A stretch of 64,000 bases of DNA from CAZSSM01 sp964609385 (GTDB taxonomy: Bacteria > Planctomycetota > Planctomycetia > Isosphaerales > Isosphaeraceae): NCBI GenBank assembly GCA_964609385.1, contig CAZSSM010000023.1:19495-83494 (forward strand), read 5' to 3'. Shown here one piece after another: positions 26,003 through 34,200 of this stretch. A program made the position numbers and the translations under genes. Each line of letters begins with the position of its first letter. Positions within the stretch are counted from its first letter, which is position 1. Under the pieces are notes generated by a model. That model saw only the letters and a program-made list of their open reading frames with translations, was not told the origin of the DNA and made no database searches.

Positions 26003-27211
26003 ATGATCCCTTCGCCGTTGCACAGGATGTGCGCCGTTCCGCTGACGGTCTTGGGGCTGCTGGCCTCGGGGCCCGCGCTCTTCGCCCAATCGGGCGTTCC
26101 GTCGTCGATGGCCGTTCCCAATGGCCCCGTCCCGCTCGGGACCAGTTCACTCAATGCGTCGGCCGAGATCCCTCCGCCGGCCTTCGACTATGACTCGGGG
26201 ATCGGGACGGCGAGCGTCTCCATACCGCTCCCCGAGTCCGGTCCGATCCTCCCCAGTGCTCAAGTTCCCAGCCCCCAGAGCCACGACGAACCGGGCTTCT
26301 TCGACGGCCTCTTCGGGGGGACGGGGTTCTTAGGTGGACACGACGGACTGGCCTACAACGGCCACCTCGCGCCCTATGAAGGGGGCCTTACGGAGTCCGT
26401 CCGCCGTCCGTTCCAGAGCGACCACGCCTTCGACGGCTTCGCCCAGCCGATCACCAATCCGATCAACGCCAAGGACCCGCGTTCGTTGACCGAAGCGCGG
26501 TTCCTGTTCGTCAACAACTGGGGTCGGACCAACACCCCGGTGCTGGGCGGCGGCAACTTCCAGGTCTACGCGCTCCAGCTCCGCCTCGCCCTGACCGATC
26601 GGCTCAACCTGTTCGCCGACAAGGACGGCTTCACGGTCATCAACCCGGTCGGCGGCCCGATCATCGACGGCTGGAACAACCTCTCGGCCGGTCTGAAGTA
26701 CACCTTCATCCGTGACGAAAAGAACCAGTTCCTGCTCACCGGCGGGGTTCAGTATGAGGTGCCCACCGGTGAGGCCGACGTCTTCCAGAACCACGGCTCG
26801 GGGATCTTGGGAGTTTTCGGTGTGCTCGGCAAAGAGTTCGGCGATCGCAACCACGTGATCATCAACGTGGGCAACAACATCCCGATCCACGAGGCCAACT
26901 CGGGATACTTCTATACCCAGCTCCACCTTGACCGGCAGGTCACCGATTGGTTGACGCCGTTGGTCGAAGTGAACTGGCTGCACTACAACTCCTCGGGCAC
27001 GTTCCTGCCGGCCATCGACCTCGAGGGCGACGGTCTGATCAACCTGGGCACCGCCGAGGTGATCGACAACAATCTCGTGACGCTCGGCGTCGGCTTCCGC
27101 GCCAAGCTGACCAAGCACGCGGTCCTGGGCGCCGTTTACGAGTTCCCCCTCTCCAGCCGCGATGACCTGCTCGGCAACCGCATCACCGCCGACCTCATCC
27201 TCCGGTATTGA
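26003..27211 (+). CDS. Outer-membrane beta-barrel protein (putative porin/transporter)
   Basis: A 402-residue protein: signal peptide (VPLTVLGLLASGPALFAQ), a 100-residue Pro/Ser-rich linker with a Gly-rich FFDGLFGGTGFLGG, then a barrel-like region of alternating amphipathic strands (FQVYALQLRLALTDRLNLFA, LSAGLKYTFIRD, FLLTGGVQYEVPTG) ending in an aromatic C-terminal residue (ADLILRY), typical of outer-membrane insertion. Similar barrels are annotated as transporter or DUF3034-like proteins; the cargo is unknown. ATG 26003 has GAGGAG 10 bases upstream. Confidence 0.75.
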   Translation: MIPSPLHRMCAVPLTVLGLLASGPALFAQSGVPSSMAVPNGPVPLGTSSLNASAEIPPPAFDYDSGIGTASVSIPLPESGPILPSAQVPSPQSHDEPGFFDGLFGGTGFLGGHDGLAYNGHLAPYEGGLTESVRRPFQSDHAFDGFAQPITNPINAKDPRSLTEARFLFVNNWGRTNTPVLGGGNFQVYALQLRLALTDRLNLFADKDGFTVINPVGGPIIDGWNNLSAGLKYTFIRDEKNQFLLTGGVQYEVPTGEADVFQNHGSGILGVFGVLGKEFGDRNHVIINVGNNIPIHEANSGYFYTQLHLDRQVTDWLTPLVEVNWLHYNSSGTFLPAIDLEGDGLINLGTAEVIDNNLVTLGVGFRAKLTKHAVLGAVYEFPLSSRDDLLGNRITADLILRY

Positions 27212-28105
27212 TCAACGGCCCCAAAAAAACTCACCGAGCCGTCTCTCCTGAGATTGGCGGAAAGAGGATGGCTGGAGACTGCAAGAACCGACTCCCCACA
27301 AGTCCGGTTTGCATGGGCAGTCTCCAGCGACCTTTGAATGTCCGCTTCAAGAAATTGACAGGAGCAAGGGGCAGTAATCACACATAGGGCTGGCCAGACC
27401 TCCCGAACTGAGGGATGGACGGCCTGGCTCACCAAGCTTTCCGAACTCACTGGCTTACCGGAACTACGACGATGCGGAATCCCAGGTTGTCGCTCCGGCT
27501 AGACGGATTACTCCTGGCTCAATAGAGTGAGCTTCTCGTCAGAGCCTCGTCTCGCCAGGAACCGACTTGGATCACACCACTTTCTATGTCTGAATCTGCG
27601 TACTCTGCATTATAGTGTTCTTCGTCATGTTTTTATTTGCTCGATTAATAAAATTATGTACAAATTTTTAATTTTTTGTTTCCGATGCCATCCGAAGCAG
27701 ACCTCGGGGCAGATATTTCGACTCGGCCTGCGAAGGCTTGGTTGATCTGGTTCTCCAACTCACGACGATTGGCACCGCGGTCTGCTCCGATGCGCCTCGC
27801 AGTCCCCAGCCATCCGAACGGTTGGCACGTTGGGACGATGCGTGGGACACGAACTCACGGAACTCCCAGGCAAAGATTCTCTGAGGAATGGCTCTGCCAG
27901 TCCTTGGCGATGAAGGAACCGATCGCAACGTTCATGGCGATCGTTGGGATGAAATGACGGGACGATTCCGATCTCCTCAGGGTCGAAGAAATACCCATGA
28001 ACCCGTTGCCGAAATCGCTTGATCCTATTTGAGGTGGGTCGGTCGTTGCGCAATCGCGCGACGCGGCCTATCGTCGGATCGCAACCGTGGCGAGGGTTTT
28101 CCGGG
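27212..28105. other. Gene-poor region with AT-rich island
   Basis: No supportable gene in nearly 900 bases. It holds a large imperfect hairpin (27271-27328, separate entry) and an AT-rich island at about 27590-27680, unlike the GC-rich surroundings. Small open frames here (e.g. 27676-27957) show no family resemblance. Confidence 0.5.
27271..27328. other. Large imperfect hairpin / structured element
   Basis: A 12-bp perfect outer stem, gctggagactgc (27271-27282) with gcagtctccagc (27317-27328). Inside, aaccgact (27286-27293) pairs with agtccggtt (27301-27309) with one bulge. It follows the barrel gene by 60 bases. No T-tract; it could be a terminator, a REP-like element or a small RNA. Confidence 0.5.
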
Positions 28106-28963
28106 ATGGATCTTCGAGTCCCCAACCGCCGACTCACCCAGCGAATCGTCGAGGCCGTCCGTGACGGGGTGTCCCTCGAATGCGCCTGCCGGGGCCTCGG
28201 GATCGATCCGGTCACGCTCCAGGCCTGGATGAGCCTCGGTCTGAAGGTGGAGCCCCAGGAACGCCAAGACGACCCCTTCGGACGCTTCGTCAACGAACTG
28301 CAGCGGGCCATGGAAGGAGCCCAGTCCTCCCACGATGCGGATGCGGTGGCGAACGAACCGCAGCGCCAACCGGAGCGTTCTGTAACCCAACAACCCCTCG
28401 ACGCACCGAACGATACGCCTTGGGACTGGGAAAACGACGACCGCCCCTTGGCCTGGCAAGTGGTGAGCGTCGCTCCCATCGAGTTCCACTTCGGGCCGAC
28501 GACCGTTCGGAGCCAACCGGCATGGCACGAACCATCGGCGGGCCCGAGCGAAGCGGGGTCGATGCCGGTTGGCGATTCGATCGACTCCGACGCCGAGGCG
28601 AGGGAGGAGGTCGACGCTGAGCCATGCGTCGGGCATCGGGACGTGCCGATCGAGATGATCGTCGCGATCAGAATCGTCGGCGTGGCGGCCCTGATCGCGG
28701 TGATTCTCCTGGTCATCGCACTGACCCTGATCGCGACGGTGATCTTCGTCGCGGTCGGGTTGGTTCGGGGGATGCTTGCGTTGGCCTACCGCTGGCGGGC
28801 CGGCGTGATCGCCTTGCGAGGGGGTGGAGCGGACGGCTGTCCATGGCCTGATGCGCGGGCAAGGCAGTCGTCGATGTCAGCTTTGACCCGCTTCCACCCC
28901 TCACTCGAGCGGAGTCTCGGGCCGGTTGCGTTGGCGGGTCGCAACCGGCCACAGCGGGAATGA
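28106..28963 (+). CDS. HTH protein with C-terminal membrane segment
   Basis: A 285-residue protein. Residues 8-46 (RRLTQRIVEAVRDGVSLECA, then GLGIDPVTLQAWM) resemble the helix-turn-helix of terminase-small-subunit/transposase-type DNA binders. A polar 130-residue linker follows, then a long hydrophobic stretch (ALIAVILLVIALTLIATVIF) near residues 190-225 and an Arg-rich tail. The combination suggests a membrane-tethered DNA-binding protein; no family assignment. ATG 28106 preceded by GAGGG was chosen over TTG 28019. Confidence 0.55.
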   Translation: MDLRVPNRRLTQRIVEAVRDGVSLECACRGLGIDPVTLQAWMSLGLKVEPQERQDDPFGRFVNELQRAMEGAQSSHDADAVANEPQRQPERSVTQQPLDAPNDTPWDWENDDRPLAWQVVSVAPIEFHFGPTTVRSQPAWHEPSAGPSEAGSMPVGDSIDSDAEAREEVDAEPCVGHRDVPIEMIVAIRIVGVAALIAVILLVIALTLIATVIFVAVGLVRGMLALAYRWRAGVIALRGGGADGCPWPDARARQSSMSALTRFHPSLERSLGPVALAGRNRPQRE

Positions 28964-29794
28964 GCCACGCGGCGCCCCGGAGAATCGCCGGGCGGACGCG
29001 ATGCGCTGACAACCCGACGACGCGAACGGCCCTCATCCGTGGGGTCCGAGGATTCGCCTCGTCGCGGCAGAGGCCGGCCCATCACGACCGTCAGACCTGT
29101 CTAGAGATGGCGAGACGGGGCGCCGGAGCGGATCCGGCTCGGATCCGACCCAGTGGAGTGGGAATCCTTTGGCAATTTGGTTTGACACGGATCGAGATAT
29201 CGGCCGATCTTCATGAGTTCGGTCGGAAAGTCACCGCGCGCACTGAGGCGACCAAACGGTTCGGGTTGTAGCGATCGCGACCCTGTATCGAGTGGCTCAA
29301 ATGGCCGGAAAGACCCAGCCGGAATGGCCGTGAGGACCGAATTCGACGATCGAAACTGGACGGACGACCGCTTCAACGAATCTTCTTCCCGTCACGGAGA
29401 CCGTTCTTGAGAACAGAGACACAGGATCACAGAATTTGATCGAGTGGCCATGGAGATTGACTCATGTTATGTCCTTAATGGTACCATCGACTTCGCCACC
29501 AGTTCGGGTTGTCCATGGGGTCAGGGCACTGGGCCGAAGGGAAAACCTGCCACGAAAAGCGATCTCTCACGGTGTTCGACCGCGCTGACCTTTGGGGGAA
29601 CGCTCGAGTGAAATCGGCATCGAGGTCTTTATGCCTCATCGTTTCGATCACGAAAGCATGCCGGGCTTGATTGACCATAGATTTTAATGGTATAATCAGA
29701 ATGTGTAATCGTTGGGTGCTTGCGGGGCCGCAAGAGATCTTCTTGCCCGATAATCCACCCATGTTCGAAGCACGTCCAGTTTGGAGATGACCCA
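28964..29794. other. Intergenic region upstream of the DUF1874-TIR-SAVED gene
   Basis: No supportable gene and no CRISPR-like repeats. The last 300 bases are visibly richer in A+T. Contains a perfect palindrome atggtaccat (29478-29487) and a promoter (29667-29696); ttaatggta occurs in both (29475-29483, 29684-29692). Confidence 0.55.
29667..29696 (+). promoter_or_regulatory. Promoter with overlapping inverted repeat for the DUF1874-TIR-SAVED gene
   Basis: TTGATT (29667-29672), 18-base spacer, perfect -10 TATAAT (29691-29696), about 99 bases before the GTG start. Within the spacer, accat (29674-29678) and atggt (29687-29691) form an inverted repeat that could be an operator. Confidence 0.55.
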
Positions 29795-31102
29795 GTGTCG
29801 AAGACATATTTGCTCAACACGCCAATTCTGACCGAATACGGCGATTTCAAGTATACTCAACTGCTTGGGACTGATGAGGCGAAGAAAGCGCTTGGTGAAG
29901 GATGGGTCTCCGCCATCGGGCACGCCTCAACGGCCCAGTACCTGGGGGATTTGTTGGGATGCAGCGTCCCGGCGAACCGGATTGAGGTCCGGATGCAACC
30001 CGGTGATCGTGCAGTGGTCTTCCGATTGACCCGACGAATCCCTGAGGGTCAGGTGCTCGACAGGGACCAACTCGAATCGCTGGATTATCAGCTCGGCCTC
30101 CTGGAACGCGTCGATGGCCTCGAGAAACACGGATCCACGCAGGTCTCCGCCTTTATCTCATATAGCCGAGACAATTGGTACATTGCCGAGCGGATCGCGA
30201 CCGACCTCAAGCGCTGTGGCATCGACGCCTGGTGGGATCAGGAACGACTCCGGGGCGACGAATCGAGTTGGCGTGATGTACTCCAGCGCGAGATCGAAGC
30301 TCGTGACTGGTTCGTCTTGCTGGTCTCTCCAGAATCCGAGAAGTCCGATAACGTCAAGAAAGAGCACGATCGCGCCCGTGAGCTGGGGAAAAACGTTTTC
30401 CATGCTCACGTTGGGGGGCTGCCTGAGAAGTTGAATGAAGAGACCAGCACCCCACACCTCACCCCATTCACGAGACTGAGCTATAAACGCGCCTTTAGTC
30501 AGATGGTCGAAAAGCTCGATCCCCAAGCCGCCAATCGAATAAGCACGTCTATGATCGCTGACGATCCCCTGGTCGGCCTTTCACGAAAGGACCTGACCGA
30601 CCTCGGCCGCTTGGAGCATTTCGGGGGCGAGCCTTATCGGGTCTTACCGGCGTTTGTCAGCGGTTACACTCGAACCGATCTTATCCTACGCGAGGAGTCG
30701 CTCACCACGGCTGCCCAGGATCGCCGTTTGCCAGAGCGGATTGCCGTGGTCCTTCTGTGCTCGGGTTCTGTGTTCAACAATACCCTCAATCTGGTGAGCG
30801 CGCATCAACGTCAACTCGGTGAGCCCTCACCCTTTATCCTCCGGCTGCAAGGCCGCACTCGACTCGACGCGGAGGGCGAGAAGATCGAGCTTGACCCTGA
30901 AAGACCCTGGATCTGGGAGGACACGATGCAGGCCGCCCTCAAGATCCTCGAACATCCGGACATCGATGGCCGAGGCATTGACCTCTATTTCCAGTGTCCG
31001 TCTGTGTTGGCCTTCGCGGTGGCCCGTCGGCTCCGTCAAGCCCCGCTGAAAGACCATCGTCTCTTCCACTATCACAAAAACTCGTATTCGCAGGTGTATT
31101 AA
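29795..31102 (+). CDS. DUF1874 (Crn2-like ring nuclease)-TIR-SAVED fusion effector
   Basis: A 435-residue three-domain protein. Residues 1-107: DUF1874, starting KTYLLNTPILTEYGDF, with SAIGHASTAQYLGDLLG (H43), VVFRLTRRIPEG (R81, E84). From memory of SIRV1 gp29 (AcrIII-1), H43, R81 and E84 match its active-site H47, R85 and E88 with the same spacing, so cyclic-tetra-adenylate cleavage is plausible. Residues 116-240: TIR domain (SAFISYSRDNWYIAERIA, GIDAWWDQERLRG, LLVSPESEKSDNVKKEHD), with E190 in the place of the NADase Glu. Residues about 285-435: SAVED-like sensor (RIAVVLLCSGSVFNNTL, GIDLYFQCPSVLAFAVARRL, final aromatic-rich strand). GTG 29795 has GGAG 8 bases upstream. Inferred role: anti-phage, oligonucleotide-activated NAD hydrolase with its own off switch. 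DUF1874 and TIR are clear; SAVED is less sure. Confidence 0.8.
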   Translation: MSKTYLLNTPILTEYGDFKYTQLLGTDEAKKALGEGWVSAIGHASTAQYLGDLLGCSVPANRIEVRMQPGDRAVVFRLTRRIPEGQVLDRDQLESLDYQLGLLERVDGLEKHGSTQVSAFISYSRDNWYIAERIATDLKRCGIDAWWDQERLRGDESSWRDVLQREIEARDWFVLLVSPESEKSDNVKKEHDRARELGKNVFHAHVGGLPEKLNEETSTPHLTPFTRLSYKRAFSQMVEKLDPQAANRISTSMIADDPLVGLSRKDLTDLGRLEHFGGEPYRVLPAFVSGYTRTDLILREESLTTAAQDRRLPERIAVVLLCSGSVFNNTLNLVSAHQRQLGEPSPFILRLQGRTRLDAEGEKIELDPERPWIWEDTMQAALKILEHPDIDGRGIDLYFQCPSVLAFAVARRLRQAPLKDHRLFHYHKNSYSQVY

Positions 31103-31280
31103 GCGGAACAGGTCTTGGGTGAGGGGCGGGCCCCTTGAACCACTCCGAGGCGGTTCGTCGTGTCGTCCCGTTCGGGGGTTTCTCGACAAGCCTGGAGCAT
31201 GGCGCCATCGACGCCCGGGGCAGGGAGCCTGGGCGCTCTCGATCGGCGCGCCACGGAGTCTCTGGGGGAGCCCACCGCCG

Positions 31281-34200
31281 ATGACCGTACGTTGGAAGCC
31301 GTTGCTGATCCTCTCGGGCGTCTTCGCCGTGATCGCCCTGCTGGGCGTCACCGCGATGGCCTGGACCCTCTGGCCACAGAACGATCCGGCCGCGCTGCTG
31401 GAACAGGCCCACCAGGAGATCGCGCAGGGACGCTTTGAGGAAGCCCATATCTATACCCAGAAGGCCGAGCAGATCGCCCCGGACGACCCGCGCATCGATC
31501 TGGCCCAGGCCGACCTCTACGCCGCCTGGGCCGACCAGCCGGGACAGGATCCCGCCCAGCGCCGGTCCCTCCGCACCCGCGAGCGAGCCGCGCTGACCCT
31601 CGCCGCCCGCGGCGACAAGCGACAGATCGACGCCCGGACCCGGCTGCTGGTCGAGGCCCTCGATCGCGGCGCTTTGGCCGAAGCCCAGGCCTGGGCCCAG
31701 GAACTGCTGGGGCTCGATCCGGGTCAGACCGACGCCCACTTCGCCTCGGCCGCCTTCGAACTGATCCAACTTCAGCCGGCCCGTGAGACGCTCCGGAGCC
31801 ATGCCGAAGTCCTCCAGGAACGCGAGCCCCAACGACCGCGAACCGCCTGGGTACTCGCCGAATTGGACCGGATCTCCCAGCGTACCGAGCAACGGGCGGA
31901 GCGGATCGCTGCGTTCGTCGAGAAACGACCCGAAGACTATCCCGATCCGACCGATCGGCTCGGTCTCTTCCAGTTGCAAACCGCACATCTGGTCGATGAT
32001 GGCCTGGAACAGGCCGATTCCCATCTGCTCGAGCCGGTCTTGGCTCAGGCCGAAGCCCTGATGGTCCTGGAGGACGGCCCGGCCGACCCCGAGCGGATCC
32101 GAAGCGTCGCCGACCAACTCGAGACGGTCCAGGATCGCCTCCAAGCCTCGGGACACGACGCGCTCGTCGAAGCCGTTGAGACGATGCTCGAAGAGACCTT
32201 CGACGAGGTTTTCACCCTGTCCGCTGAGCTGGCCGAGGCTCTGGACATACCGTTGCAGTTCGACCTTCACGTCGGTTACGCCACCCACCTGCTGGCCCGT
32301 CAGCGTCATGGCGATTGCGCTGATTTCGTGCAGAAGACGCTGGAGCATCCGGACGCCGAACAGCCCGATGCTCGTGAGGCGACCCGTCGGCTCCGCGAGT
32401 TGGCCATCCGGGCGGTGCTCGCCCAGCAGGACGACCCCGAACGGTTCGACCGCGTCCAACCTTGGATCGACCGGCTCGTGGAGAGCTCCAACCCGATCGA
32501 TCAGGCCCTCGGCCACCTCTTCCACGGGGTCATCGCCCTGGAGCGCTCCGGGCACGTGCAGGGCTCTGGCTCAGCGATGACCGGTGCCGACCGGACCAAG
32601 GATCACGCGACCCGATCGAGCGAACAGGCCCGGCTCCGCGGCGAGGCCCGCGAGCATCTCCGCAAGGCTGCTCAAGGCCTGCCCGAGCTGTCGACCGCCC
32701 AAGCCCTCTACGGGATCGCCCTGATCCTCAACGACGAGCAGGATCTGGGCCGCGAGTATCTGCTCCGCGCCGGCGACGGACCCGGCCTGGAACCCCGATA
32801 TCAGATCTGGGTTGCCTGGTCGTTCCTCCGCGCTGGCTATCCCGAAGAGGCCGAGGCGGTCGTCCGCAACCTCCGGGTCGCTGCCCAGCGGGATCCGGCC
32901 TTGGCTCCACTCCTGCCCACGCTCGACATTCTCCAAGGGGAGATCTATCAGGCCCGTCCCACATCAGAGGACCGTCAACTCGCCCTGGCCTCGTATCAGC
33001 GTGCCATCGAGGCCGGTTATCAGATCACGCCCACCTTAGAGGTCCGCCGCGCCCAGTTGGAGATCGCCCAGGGCAACGAGATCGACGGGATCCGTCGCCT
33101 GATCGCGCTTCGAAAGCAGGTCGGACCGCGACCCGATATCGACTACCTGGCCACTGTGACCTACGACCGGGTCGGCCAGACCGAGCAAGCCCGCGATACC
33201 CTCGAGCAGGCTCGCCGGCGGTTCCCTGACGACCAATCGTTGGTCCAACTCGAAGCCAGCTTCCTGATCCGCGACGACCAGGTCCAGGATGCCGACACGC
33301 TGCTGGCCGAGTTCCTTGAAGACAAGCCCGAGGCCGTCGACGTAGCCCTGATGCGGGCCGGACTCTTGGCCGAACAGTTCGACGACCTCGAGGGTGCTGA
33401 GGAGGTGCTGCTCGAGATCGCTGGCCGCACCAACAACTCAGCGCCTCAGGTGCGCCTGGCCGGACTTCAGATCGCTCGCGAGGCCTTCGACGAGGCTGCC
33501 GAGACCATCGCCGAGATCCGGGAACGTTGGGATGACCCGGCCGTCGCCGACCTCCTGGAAGCCCAACGGGCCATCCAGCAGGGGCGGAACCAACCGGCCC
33601 TCGGCCACCTCGAGACGGCCCTCCAGAAGGACCCCAGCAACAAGGTTGCCCAGTACTATCGTGCCGTACTTCAGCGCCAGATGGGCGTCACTGATCAGGC
33701 TGAGGCGACCCTGCAAGGCCTGGCCCAGTCCAACACGATCAAGGATCTCGACCCGGGCCTGAGTCTCAAGCAGGCCGCTGAGATCAGTCTGGCCCAGATC
33801 GCCCTGGACCGCGGCGAGCCGGATGAGGCCGTCGTGCGCCTCCAGCAAGTCCTCGACGGCACCCTCAACCCCGAACGGACCAAGCCGATCCGTTGGCGGC
33901 TCGTCTCGGCGCTCGAACGGGCCGGTCGCTGGGACCAGGCGAGAGCCGAAATCGATCGCATCCTTGAAGCGGTTGACGCCCAAACATCCCCTGATCCGTC
34001 GACCGAAGCCGACGGACCGATCGACGACTACGTCCGCGCCGCCAGCTTCTACCGCCAACACGGGCAGACCGACGAGGCCTTACAGCTCCTGGAGCAGGCG
34101 CTCGCCGTGGAGCCAACTGACGAGGCGGCTGCGGTGACTCGTGCCACGCTCCTGGCCGATCAGGGGCAACTCGACCAGGCCCGCGCGGGACTCCGTCAGA

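Noticed and set aside
27136..27450. 104-residue minus-strand frame downstream of the barrel gene
   Set aside because: Overlaps the barrel gene end and the hairpin; no similarity or ribosome-binding site that I recognise.
28964..29794. Possible CRISPR array or cas remnants beside the SAVED-type effector
   Set aside because: No regularly spaced repeats or cas-like frames were found.
30939..32555. 538-residue minus-strand frame
   Set aside because: Antisense to the fusion effector end and the TPR gene; arises from repetitive GC-rich TPR codons.
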